Assembly (NCBI GenBank): GCA_002344965.1
Contig: DDUU01000038.1
Coordinates: forward strand, 1-64,000
Source: Candidatus Tepidiaquacellales bacterium UBA2330
GTDB taxonomy: Bacteria; Bacteroidota; Ignavibacteria; Tepidaquicellales; Tepidaquicellaceae
Direction of reading: 5' to 3'
Length of the DNA: 64,000 bases
Position numbers and translations under genes: made by a program. The stretch's first letter is position 1; each line of letters starts with the position of its first letter. This document shows positions 37,298 to 46,010 of this stretch, piece by piece. The notes under the pieces are model-generated. The model made no database searches, was not told where the DNA came from, and saw only the letters and a list, made by a program, of their open reading frames with translations.

Positions 37298-37607
37298 GAT
37301 TTATTTTTTTTTGATTAATAAATTTAGTTTATTAAATTCAAAATATGAGTAAGATGTGCGGGTATTAGAAAGTATCTCATATTTAATTCCTTTTAATTTT
37401 ATTGATTTAAAGTAAATAGTATATTTTATAATTACAAGGATTTTAAAGTAAAAAATATTTTCTGCATACAGCGGAAGTTATTGAGATTACTGTCATAATG
37501 TTTTCCGCTAACCGGCATTCATTTATTTTCAAAACCGGATACATAATACTAAATTGTATTTTCAAAATACAAGAATTATATTGACAGCACAAAATTGTTC
37601 TTAGTAA

Positions 37608-37733
37608 TCTGACTTATGGAGAAAGGTGGAGGGATTAGGCCCTATGATACCTTGGCAACCGTCTTCCTGAAAACGGGAACGAAAGGTGCCAATTCCTACT
37701 CCGGGATTTCCGGAGACCAGATGAGTCGGAGGA
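37608..37733 (+). ncRNA. SAM-I (S-box) riboswitch aptamer upstream of metH
   Basis: The core matches the S-box consensus: CTTATGGAGAAAGGTGGAGG (37613-37632), a GGCCCTATGATACC junction, GGCAACC, then AAAGGTGCCAATTCCT (37682-37697) and CAGATGAG (37719-37726). P1 pairs 37609-37616 with 37722-37729. P4 is CTCCGG/CCGGAG (37699-37704 with 37710-37715). Upstream, TTG at 37554 and TATATTG at 37578 could be the promoter. It senses S-adenosylmethionine and, with the terminator that follows, switches metH off when SAM is plentiful. Confidence 0.95.
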
Positions 37734-37764
37734 TTGCAAACATTATATACCAATATAAATTTTG

Positions 37765-37802
37765 AAATCTCTTCCGGCTATTGCCTGAAGAGATTTTTTT
37801 TT
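37765..37802 (+). terminator. SAM riboswitch expression platform: terminator with antiterminator
   Basis: A 10-bp stem (AAATCTCTTC, 37765-37774, with GAAGAGATTT, 37787-37796) is followed by a run of T. The sequence 37770-37779 can instead pair with 37724-37733, the 3' strand of riboswitch stem P1, over about 10 bp. SAM binding keeps P1 formed and lets the terminator fold; without SAM the antiterminator forms and metH is read. Confidence 0.92.
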
Positions 37803-37858
37803 AGTGAGAAAACAATAGGACAACAAGATATACGAATTTAATAATCAAAAAAATTTGA

Positions 37859-40800
37859 ATGACTGACATTAAGGAAATTTTAAAAAGCAGGATACTCGTC
37901 CTCGACGGAGCAATGGGAACAATGATACAGAGACATACGCTGGAAGAGGAAGACTTCAGAGGAGAAAGATTTAAAGATCACCCGCATCCGTTAAAAGGCA
38001 ATAATGATTTGCTGTCATTGACTCGTCCTGATATTATAAAAGAGATACATTCAAAATACTTTGAGGCGGGAGCAGATATTGCAGAAACGAATACGTTCAG
38101 TTCGACATCAATCGCTCAGGCGGATTACAAACTTGAACATATTGTTTATGAGCTTAACTATGAATCTGCTAAACTTGCAAAAGAGGTAGCAGCTGAATTT
38201 ACAAAAAGGGAACCGGATAAACCGAGGTTTGTAGCGGGTTCAATGGGACCGACAAACAGAACAGCGTCTTTATCGCCGGATGTTAATGATCCGGGATTCA
38301 GAGCGGTTACATTTGACCAGCTTATGGAATCATACTATGAGCAGGCGAGAGGACTTATGGACGGCGGCGCGGATATATTATTAGTTGAAACAATATTTGA
38401 TACTCTGAATGCAAAAGCAGCGCTCTTTGCAATTGAAAAATTATTTTCCGAAACAGGAAAGAAGGTTCCGGTAATGGTTTCAGGAACAATTACAGACGCA
38501 AGCGGCAGGACATTATCAGGACAGACAGTGGAGGCATTTTTATATTCTGTAAATCATCTGGAGCTGCTGAGTATTGGATTTAATTGCGCGCTCGGGGCAA
38601 AGCAGCTGCGTCCGCACATTTCCACCATTGCCGAAAAGTCCGATCTTCTGATCAGCGCACATCCAAATGCCGGACTTCCGAATGAGTTCGGTGAATATGA
38701 CGAGACACCTGAATCAACTGCAAATCAGATAGAAGAATTTTTAAAGGAAGATCTTCTGAATATAGTAGGCGGATGCTGCGGTACTACGCCTGAACATATC
38801 AATGCTATTTACGAAGTTACAAAAAAATTCAAGCCGAGAGTTCCACCTGCGACAGATGACATTCCGAGATTCAGCGGGCTGGAGCCGCTTGAAGTATATA
38901 AAGGCAGTAATTTTGTAAATGTAGGTGAGCGGACAAATGTTACAGGTTCGGCGAAATTTAAGAAGCTGATCGTTGAAGGAAATTATGAGGAAGCACTATC
39001 AATAGCCAGACATCAGGTGGAAGGCGGAGCTCAGGTAATAGATGTAAATATGGATGAAGGAATGTTAGATTCAGAAGAAGTGATGACAAAATTTTTAAAT
39101 CTTATATCTTCGGAGCCTGACATAGCGAAGCTGCCGATCATGATTGATTCTTCAAAGTGGTCAGTAATAGAAGCGGGTTTAAAATGCGTTCAGGGTAAAG
39201 CGATTGTGAACTCCATTTCATTAAAGGAAGGTGAAGAGAAGTTTATAGAGACTGCAAAAAAGGTCAGGATGTACGGAGCTGCAGTAATCGTAATGGCATT
39301 TGATGAAAAAGGACAGGCGGATACATATGAAAGAAAGATTGAGATCTGTAAAAGAGCTTATGATATTCTTACTGCAAAAGTTGGTTTTAAACCTGAGGAT
39401 ATTATTTTTGATCCGAATATTCTAACGGTTGCTACAGGAATAGAAGAACATAATAATTATGCAATGGATTTTATGAACGCTGCAAAATGGATAAAGGAAA
39501 ATCTTCCCGGAGCGCAGGTGAGCGGAGGTGTCAGCAATATTTCCTTTTCATTCAGGGGAAACAATGCAGTGAGAGAAGCGATGCATTCGGCGTTCCTTTA
39601 TCATGCGATAAAAGCCGGAATGGATATGGGAATTGTGAATCCAGGAATGATAGAAGTGTATGAAGAAATTCCAAAGGACCTACTGGAAAGAGTGGAAGAT
39701 GTTTTATTAAACAGAAGACCTGACGCAACGGAAAGACTTGTTGAGTTTGCTGATAATATAAAGCATAAAGGGAAAGTTCAGGTAAAGGATGAAAGCTGGA
39801 GGAAACTGGATGTGAAAGAACGGCTCACGCATTCGCTTGTGAAAGGAATTGTGGATTACATTGAAGAGGATACTGAGGAGGCGAGAAAGATGTTTGCTAA
39901 ACCGATAGAAGTAATAGAAGGTCCGTTAATGGACGGAATGAATGTAGTAGGAGATCTTTTTGGGGAAGGGAAAATGTTTCTTCCGCAGGTTGTAAAAAGC
40001 GCTAGAGTAATGAAAAAAGCTGTAGGATATTTACTGCCGTTTATCGAAGCGGAAAAAACCGTTGATACAAAACCCAAAGGAAAAATACTGATGGCAACTG
40101 TAAAAGGGGACGTTCACGACATCGGAAAAAATATTGTAGGAGTTGTGCTCGGTTGCAATAACTATGACGTAGTAGATCTTGGCGTGATGGTGCCTTGTGA
40201 GAAAATACTTGAAGCCGCAAGGAATGAAAAAGCTGATGTGATCGGACTGAGCGGTTTAATAACTCCATCGCTTGATGAAATGGTGCATGTTGCAAAAGAG
40301 ATGGAGAGAGAAGGTTTTGACATACCGTTGCTGATCGGAGGAGCAACAACTTCCAAAGTACATACTGCGGTAAAGATAGAACAGAATTATAAAAGGGGAC
40401 AGACAATTCACGTACTGGACGCTTCGCGGTCTGTTCCGGTGGTTGGAAATTTACTTAATGAAAATAAAAATAAATTTGAGAAGGAAGTAAAGGAAGAATA
40501 TTTCAAAATCCGCGAGCATCATTTAAAAAGCAAGGTTCAGAAATCTTATCTGAGTTATAATAATGCAAAGCTGAATAAATTTAAGATTGAATTTCGGGAA
40601 GAAGAAATTGCAAAACCGAATATGACGGGACTTAAAGTGTTTGAAGATTATTCAATAGAAGAGATATCTGATTTTATAGACTGGACGCCGTTTTTCAGGA
40701 CATGGGAGCTTGCGGGAAAGTATCCGGAAATACTTCAGGACAAGGTAGTCGGAGAGCATGCAGCAAATTTATTTTTAGATGCAAAGAATTTATTAAATGA

Positions 40801-41524
40801 TATTATAAAAGAAAAAAGATTACAGGCAAAAGCTGTATTCGGAATATGGCCGGCAAATTCCGCCGGGGATGATATTGAAGTTTATTCAGATGAAAAAAGA
40901 AGTAAGATGATAAAAGTGCTGCATACATTAAGGCAGCAGAATGAGAAAAGCGAAGGGCAGCCAAATTTTGCGCTGTCAGATTTCATTGCACCTAAAGAAA
41001 CGGGTTTAATAGATTATATAGGAGGTTTTGCAGTAACGGCAGGAATCGGAATAGAAAAGTGGATAGAAAAGTATCAGAATGATCAGGATGATTACAATAA
41101 AATTATGATGCAGGCATTGGCGGACAGACTTGCTGAAGCGTTTGCCGAACTGCTGCATAAAAAGGTAAGGACTGAATACTGGGGATATGATAAGAGTGAG
41201 AATTTAAATAACGAAGAACTCATACTGGAAAAATACAGAGGCATAAGACCTGCGCCGGGATATCCCGCATGTCCGGATCATACGGAGAAGTGGTTACTTT
41301 TTGAACTGCTTGATGCGGAGAAAAATACCGGAATAAAACTTACGGAAAGTCTTGCGATGTATCCTGCGTCTTCAGTAAGCGGATTATACTTTGCTCATCC
41401 TGAGTCAAAATATTTCGGACTCGGAAAAATAAATAAGGATCAGGCGGAAGATTATGCCGGGAGGAAAGGGATGACGTTGGAAGAAATTGAGAGATGGCTG
41501 TCACCGGTACTGGGATATAAGTAA
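37859..41524 (+). CDS. metH: Cobalamin-dependent methionine synthase
   Basis: 1221 residues, the full four-module enzyme. The homocysteine module (1-320) has D-G-A-M-G-T near residue 16 and zinc ligands C243, C306, C307. The methyltetrahydrofolate module (about 345-620) has V-G-E-R-T-N-V-T-G-S. The cobalamin module (about 640-880) carries D751-V-H753-D-I-G, where H753 is the cobalt ligand. The C-terminal SAM-dependent reactivation module (about 890-1221) ends with R-x-A-P-G-Y-P-A-C-P-D-H. It makes methionine from homocysteine and methyl-THF in the cytoplasm. It is controlled by the SAM-I riboswitch directly upstream, and no other methionine gene is next to it. Confidence 0.98.
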   Translation: MTDIKEILKSRILVLDGAMGTMIQRHTLEEEDFRGERFKDHPHPLKGNNDLLSLTRPDIIKEIHSKYFEAGADIAETNTFSSTSIAQADYKLEHIVYELNYESAKLAKEVAAEFTKREPDKPRFVAGSMGPTNRTASLSPDVNDPGFRAVTFDQLMESYYEQARGLMDGGADILLVETIFDTLNAKAALFAIEKLFSETGKKVPVMVSGTITDASGRTLSGQTVEAFLYSVNHLELLSIGFNCALGAKQLRPHISTIAEKSDLLISAHPNAGLPNEFGEYDETPESTANQIEEFLKEDLLNIVGGCCGTTPEHINAIYEVTKKFKPRVPPATDDIPRFSGLEPLEVYKGSNFVNVGERTNVTGSAKFKKLIVEGNYEEALSIARHQVEGGAQVIDVNMDEGMLDSEEVMTKFLNLISSEPDIAKLPIMIDSSKWSVIEAGLKCVQGKAIVNSISLKEGEEKFIETAKKVRMYGAAVIVMAFDEKGQADTYERKIEICKRAYDILTAKVGFKPEDIIFDPNILTVATGIEEHNNYAMDFMNAAKWIKENLPGAQVSGGVSNISFSFRGNNAVREAMHSAFLYHAIKAGMDMGIVNPGMIEVYEEIPKDLLERVEDVLLNRRPDATERLVEFADNIKHKGKVQVKDESWRKLDVKERLTHSLVKGIVDYIEEDTEEARKMFAKPIEVIEGPLMDGMNVVGDLFGEGKMFLPQVVKSARVMKKAVGYLLPFIEAEKTVDTKPKGKILMATVKGDVHDIGKNIVGVVLGCNNYDVVDLGVMVPCEKILEAARNEKADVIGLSGLITPSLDEMVHVAKEMEREGFDIPLLIGGATTSKVHTAVKIEQNYKRGQTIHVLDASRSVPVVGNLLNENKNKFEKEVKEEYFKIREHHLKSKVQKSYLSYNNAKLNKFKIEFREEEIAKPNMTGLKVFEDYSIEEISDFIDWTPFFRTWELAGKYPEILQDKVVGEHAANLFLDAKNLLNDIIKEKRLQAKAVFGIWPANSAGDDIEVYSDEKRSKMIKVLHTLRQQNEKSEGQPNFALSDFIAPKETGLIDYIGGFAVTAGIGIEKWIEKYQNDQDDYNKIMMQALADRLAEAFAELLHKKVRTEYWGYDKSENLNNEELILEKYRGIRPAPGYPACPDHTEKWLLFELLDAEKNTGIKLTESLAMYPASSVSGLYFAHPESKYFGLGKINKDQAEDYAGRKGMTLEEIERWLSPVLGYK

Positions 41525-41921
41525 AATGAATATCATAAGGGGAAAAGGAGAATATTACTGAGAATAAAGAAATTTATGAGATGCAGAAGATGAGTAGAAT
41601 AAAATGAGTGAGGCATTTACATTTTAATGAGGTTTCTGTGACAGTAGGAGCGGGTGGGGAAAAACGGTTTAAACCGTTTTTCCCCCAAAACACCTAATCT
41701 CATTCAGAACTACATATCCGGCTTATACAAACTTTTCCTGCCTTTAATGTCAGATAAAAATTATTTCTGTTCACGTAAAAAAAATTTCAATGATGTTTAA
41801 CATTTTATACTACCCTGATTTAATTCTAAGTTCACCTAAAGAATAATTTTATTTACTGACTCAGGAACTCATTCGGGATATATTCTTATTTACCTAAATT
41901 ATTTACATTACAAATTACCAT
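41525..41921. other. Intergenic region between metH and the TonB-dependent receptor
   Basis: No open frame worth calling. It contains the 30-base perfect palindrome at 41656-41685 and otherwise AT-rich sequence that must hold the receptor promoter; no clear TTTG/TAnnTTTG pair was recognised. Confidence 0.5.
41656..41685. repeat. 30-base perfect palindrome (possible terminator)
   Basis: GGGGAAAAACGGTTT is followed directly by its exact complement AAACCGTTTTTCCCC. In RNA it would fold as a long hairpin with a TTTA turn. There is no T-run after it, so it is not a standard intrinsic terminator. It may be a bidirectional transcript end after metH, a dimeric protein site, or a palindromic repeat. 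Confidence 0.6.
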
Positions 41922-44219
41922 ATGCTAAAAATATTTACTATTTCTATCCTGTTTTTTGTTTCAGGAATATGTCTCTCCCAAACTACCGGCGAAATTATCG
42001 GAAGAGTAATCGACCGATCAAATCAACAGCCGCTTGGTGAAGTGTCTGTATCAGTCCTGAAAAACAAAATTGTAATTAACGGAGCTCTCTCTGATGAAAA
42101 AGGTTTTTTTAAAATAGAAGAAGTTCCTGTCGGTGAATATTCGCTCAGATTCAGTCTGGTTGGGTTCAATCCGCTGTTCATAGATAACGTTGTAGTAAAC
42201 AGCGGCACTCCCGCTGATGTTTTTGCTGAACTCGAAATTGTTTCCACTGAGTTAATTGAAATTACTGAAGAAAGATTCAGAAACCCGAGCGATATTTCTA
42301 ATTCATTTAAAAATTTGAAATATGAAGAGATTAGAAGAGCTCCGGGCGGATTCGAAGATATCGGAAGAGTTGTCCAGACGCTTCCCGGTGTATCGTTTGT
42401 AAATGACGGAAGAAATGATCTCATTGTCAGAGGCGGTTCGCCGAGTGAAAATCTTTTTCTGGTTGATAATTCTGTTGTCCCCAATATAAATCACTTCGGT
42501 TCGCAGGGATCTACCGGAGGACCCATAAGTATTATTAACCTCGAACTGCTGAGAGAAATAAATTTTATAACAGGAGGATTTTCTGCCAAATACGGAGATA
42601 AGTTATCTTCTATTCTCGAACTTAAACTGCGGGAAGGCAGCCGTGAAAAATTTCTTAGCGATATAAACCTGAGCGCAACCGGTTTCGGTGCCGTGTTTGA
42701 AGGACCGCTCGGGTCTGAAAAAAAAGGGTCCTGGATTTTATCAGCCCGGAGAAGTTATCTCGACCTTATCTTTAATGCATCTGGCTTCGGATTCGTACCG
42801 GCTTATTCATCCGCTCAGCTTAAAGCAGTGTATGACTTTGATGAAAAAAATTCTCTGGCTGTTAACGCATACGGTAATCTAGATAATGTAAAATTTAATA
42901 ATGATACAGAAGAGAATATTCAGGATAATGAAACCATTCTCGATAATGATCAGAAAGGTTATGTAAATACTTTTGAACTCAAATCGCTTTTAACAAAAAA
43001 ATCCTTTGCGCTATTCAATCTCGGAAGGACATATAACAGTTTTAAATATCTTGGCAGGGATTCTCTGTTTAATGACATTTTCAGGAATAATTCCAAAGAA
43101 AGCGAAACTACTCTGAAAGCGGAATATTTTCTTTCTCCCGATATTGGTACTCAGCTGGAATTCGGCGCTGCATGGAGATTTATAAATTTCGAAAATGACA
43201 TACTCCGCGATACTGATACAACTTTATACATAGACCCGGTTACCGGTGACCGTTATGTACTGCCTGCATTGGCAATTAATGACAATAATGGTACAGGCAA
43301 AGCTTTTGCTTTTGCACAGGTGACTCACACCTTTTTCGGAAAGCTGAAGTTCAACGCGGGTTTAAGATATGACTACTTTGCTTTTATAAAAAATAAAAAT
43401 TACATCTCACCAAGAGTTTCTGCAGTATATTCATTCACTGGAAAATTTAATATGAGTTTTGCTTACGGCATTTTTTATCAGTCGCCTTCTTATGTCTGGC
43501 TGATTGCCAATCCTGCTAACAGAGATCTTAATGATATAAGAGCAGACCATTATATAGCAGGTGCAGAGTATCTGCTTTCTTCTGATTTTAGAATTTCTCT
43601 TGAAGCTTATTACAAAAAATATTCTGATTATCCGGTAAGCTCTCTCCGACCTTACGTAATACTTGCAAACAGCGGCGGGGATTTTGAACAGCAGGAAGAC
43701 TTCGGACTTGAACCTCTGACATCTGTCGGTACCGGATATTCCAGAGGTATTGAACTCTTTATGCAGAAAGCTTTAACAGAATATTTTTACGGCACTCTGA
43801 ACCTGTCTGTATATGAATCAAAATATAAAGCACTTGACGGAATAGAAAGAACAAGTAATTTTGACAACAGATATTTATTTACAATTACAGGCGGATATAA
43901 ATTCGGAGACGGCTGGCAGGCCGGTTCAAAATTCAGATTCGCCGGCGGAAGACCATATACTCCCATTAATCCTGCGGACGGCACAATGTTAGTCTCTGAA
44001 TATAATACCGCCAGACTTCCTGATTACAGCAGACTTGACTTCAGGCTGGATAAAAACTGGAATTTCAGCAAATGGACTCTTATTACTTACATTGACATTC
44101 AAAACATTCTGAATAAAAAAAATATCACTTCGATTGAATGGAATAAATATACTAAGATGATTGAAGAAAATGAAAGCAATGGTATCCTTCCTTCCATCGG
44201 AATTAATGTCATGTTTTAA
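41922..44219 (+). CDS. TonB-dependent outer-membrane receptor with carboxypeptidase-regulatory-like domain
   Basis: 765 residues. A signal peptide (1-19) is followed by a carboxypeptidase-regulatory-like beta-sandwich (about 22-105; I-x-G-R-V-I-D, V-P-V-G-E-Y-S-L-R-F). Next is a plug domain (about 125-240; G-G-F-E-D-I-G-R-V-V-Q-T-L-P-G-V, then D-L-I-V-R-G-G-S-P-S-E-N), and then a 22-strand-type barrel ending in an aromatic-poor N-V-M-F. It imports an unknown substrate through the outer membrane using TonB energy. No SusD-like partner follows, which argues against a polysaccharide-utilisation locus. It is shorter than SusC-type receptors. Confidence 0.92.
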   Translation: MLKIFTISILFFVSGICLSQTTGEIIGRVIDRSNQQPLGEVSVSVLKNKIVINGALSDEKGFFKIEEVPVGEYSLRFSLVGFNPLFIDNVVVNSGTPADVFAELEIVSTELIEITEERFRNPSDISNSFKNLKYEEIRRAPGGFEDIGRVVQTLPGVSFVNDGRNDLIVRGGSPSENLFLVDNSVVPNINHFGSQGSTGGPISIINLELLREINFITGGFSAKYGDKLSSILELKLREGSREKFLSDINLSATGFGAVFEGPLGSEKKGSWILSARRSYLDLIFNASGFGFVPAYSSAQLKAVYDFDEKNSLAVNAYGNLDNVKFNNDTEENIQDNETILDNDQKGYVNTFELKSLLTKKSFALFNLGRTYNSFKYLGRDSLFNDIFRNNSKESETTLKAEYFLSPDIGTQLEFGAAWRFINFENDILRDTDTTLYIDPVTGDRYVLPALAINDNNGTGKAFAFAQVTHTFFGKLKFNAGLRYDYFAFIKNKNYISPRVSAVYSFTGKFNMSFAYGIFYQSPSYVWLIANPANRDLNDIRADHYIAGAEYLLSSDFRISLEAYYKKYSDYPVSSLRPYVILANSGGDFEQQEDFGLEPLTSVGTGYSRGIELFMQKALTEYFYGTLNLSVYESKYKALDGIERTSNFDNRYLFTITGGYKFGDGWQAGSKFRFAGGRPYTPINPADGTMLVSEYNTARLPDYSRLDFRLDKNWNFSKWTLITYIDIQNILNKKNITSIEWNKYTKMIEENESNGILPSIGINVMF

Positions 44220-44263
44220 AATTTACAGAAGTGATTAGTTTTCATTGACTATTTTATTTAATT

Positions 44264-44347
44264 TCAGAAAGTAAATTGATTAGTCTCAATTTCTTAAATC
44301 GCTTCTATAATTACTGATTTTAAATTTTACATATCAGAAAGTAAATT
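44264..44347 (+). repeat. Two direct copies of TCAGAAAGTAAATT
   Basis: An identical 14-mer occurs at 44264-44277 and 44334-44347, 70 bases apart, in the short gap before the 44374 gene. It could be a regulatory direct repeat or a chance duplication in AT-rich sequence. Confidence 0.35.
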
Positions 44348-44373
44348 TTCTATAATTCAACATTTAATCCGAA

Positions 44374-45873
44374 GTGTTAAAAAGCAAAGCCATTGACATC
44401 ATTAAAACATTCTCACCTGAAGAGTTTAAAAGATTTAGTGATTTTGCTGAATCACCTTATTTCAATAATGTAAAAAGCATTGTACGTCTTGTAAAGGAAT
44501 TAAGTGTTCATTACCCTGATTTTCTGTCTGCTGAGCTGACTGAAAGATCTTTATATGAAAAAGTTTACGGTAAAGGTAAATACAGTTACAGCGTTATGAA
44601 AAATCTCTTGTCCGAACTTATCTCGCTTTGCGAGAAATTTCTTGTTCATGACAGAATTACTAAAGACATTATCAGAAAAAACGGAAATTCAATTGAACTT
44701 CTGGAAGAGCTTCGTGACAGAGGTCTTGATAATTTGTTTAATATCAGATGTAAAAAATTTGAAAAATTATTTAAGGAACATGTTTTAGAAAACAGTGAGT
44801 ATTTTATTCAGGCGAATAAACTTGAAATTCTAAAATACAGGTTTCATCTGAATAAGCACAGATATAATGAACTAATCTGGAAAGGGTTTTTAAAAAAATC
44901 AACTTTTGAACTCTGCAGCATTTTACATTCCCTTTATATTACAACCGATACCGTGCTTCAGTCTGCGGAAACTCTGAAAGGCGATTCTGATGACAGTGTA
45001 TTTATCAATTTTGTAAAAGAACTAGATCTTGAATCATTTGCAAAAACAATTGAACCTCATAAATCCGAAGAATATTTTTTTCTTTCTCTTTATTCCGGGC
45101 TAATACTTCTTACATTAAATGATACAAAAGACCGCAGTGAAAAATATTATTATGAACTGAAAAAATCTTTTATTAAGAATTTAAAATATTTCTCATATCT
45201 GGATGCTTATGACATACTGAAAAGTCTGAGAAGTTACTGCATTACTAGAATGCGGCTGATGAAGTCGGATTTTATAGACGAACTTTATATTGTTGATAAA
45301 CTTCTTTTAGAGACTATAAATTTCTCCGATAGTTCTGTCAAATGGTATATCGGAGAAATATTCTCCGAGATAGTTCTGCTGAGCATCTACTCAAAAGATT
45401 ATAAATTTGCAGAAGAGTTTATAGAAAAATATAAGGATCATCTGAATAAAGATGTAGCGGAGTTTGAAACAGGATTTACAAAAGCTCTGCTGAATCTCGA
45501 ATACGGAAATACGGATAAAGCGCTTGAACTTTTATCCGTAATAAAACCTGTGAATTATTCCATGAAAACATTGATAAAAAATATATATTTCAGAGCTTAT
45601 TATGATCTTCAATATTATGAAGAGGGACTTTCAGTTCTTGATGCTTACATACATTTTATAAATAAGGATAAAAATATTTCAGAGGATAAAAAGAGAATTT
45701 CAGTATTGAAGTATAATGTTTATATAAAATTGTACAAAATAAAAATGTCTCCCGGTAAATATTCAGCGTTTGATATTAAAAATCTTAAACAAGAACTGAA
45801 TAAATTTTATTTTCTGGTTGAGAAAGAATGGTTTTTAAAAAAACTAAAAGAACTGGAGTGTGAAGTAAATTAA
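44374..45873 (+). CDS. Helical repeat protein of unknown function
   Basis: 499 residues from a GTG start; no signal peptide, so probably cytoplasmic. The sequence is almost wholly alpha-helical and rich in K, L, E and Y, with weak TPR-like periodicity in the second half (F-E-T-G-F-T-K-A-L-L-N-L-E-Y-G-N-T-D-K-A is a TPR-like hairpin near residue 373). The N-terminal pattern F-S-P-E-E-F-K-R-F-x-x-F-A-E-S-P-Y-F-N recurs in hypothetical proteins of the Bacteroidota, as far as I recall; no function is known to me. It follows the TonB-dependent receptor on the same strand after 154 bases. Confidence 0.8.
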   Translation: MLKSKAIDIIKTFSPEEFKRFSDFAESPYFNNVKSIVRLVKELSVHYPDFLSAELTERSLYEKVYGKGKYSYSVMKNLLSELISLCEKFLVHDRITKDIIRKNGNSIELLEELRDRGLDNLFNIRCKKFEKLFKEHVLENSEYFIQANKLEILKYRFHLNKHRYNELIWKGFLKKSTFELCSILHSLYITTDTVLQSAETLKGDSDDSVFINFVKELDLESFAKTIEPHKSEEYFFLSLYSGLILLTLNDTKDRSEKYYYELKKSFIKNLKYFSYLDAYDILKSLRSYCITRMRLMKSDFIDELYIVDKLLLETINFSDSSVKWYIGEIFSEIVLLSIYSKDYKFAEEFIEKYKDHLNKDVAEFETGFTKALLNLEYGNTDKALELLSVIKPVNYSMKTLIKNIYFRAYYDLQYYEEGLSVLDAYIHFINKDKNISEDKKRISVLKYNVYIKLYKIKMSPGKYSAFDIKNLKQELNKFYFLVEKEWFLKKLKELECEVN

Positions 45874-45945
45874 GTTAAAAAGTTTAAAGATTAAAAATTT
45901 TAGTTCATAAAGTTTTCTTATTAAAAGTAATGCCGGATAATATTC

Positions 45946-45991
45946 AAAAAAAAAACGGAACACATTAGAAATATTTTCTTAACATGTTCCG
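45946..45991 (-). terminator. Rho-independent terminator of the 46011-48500 gene
   Basis: Read on the minus strand, CGGAACA (45985-45991) pairs with TGTTCCG (45956-45962), and ten T follow (45946-45955). It lies 20 bases beyond the stop of the minus-strand gene. Confidence 0.75.
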
Positions 45992-46010
45992 CTTTTAAAT
46001 TTAAACTTTT

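Noticed and set aside
37341..37384. AAATATGAG/CTCATATTT inverted repeat upstream of the 35993-37297 gene
   Set aside because: The arms are 9 bases of AT-rich sequence 26 bases apart; such pairs are expected by chance here.
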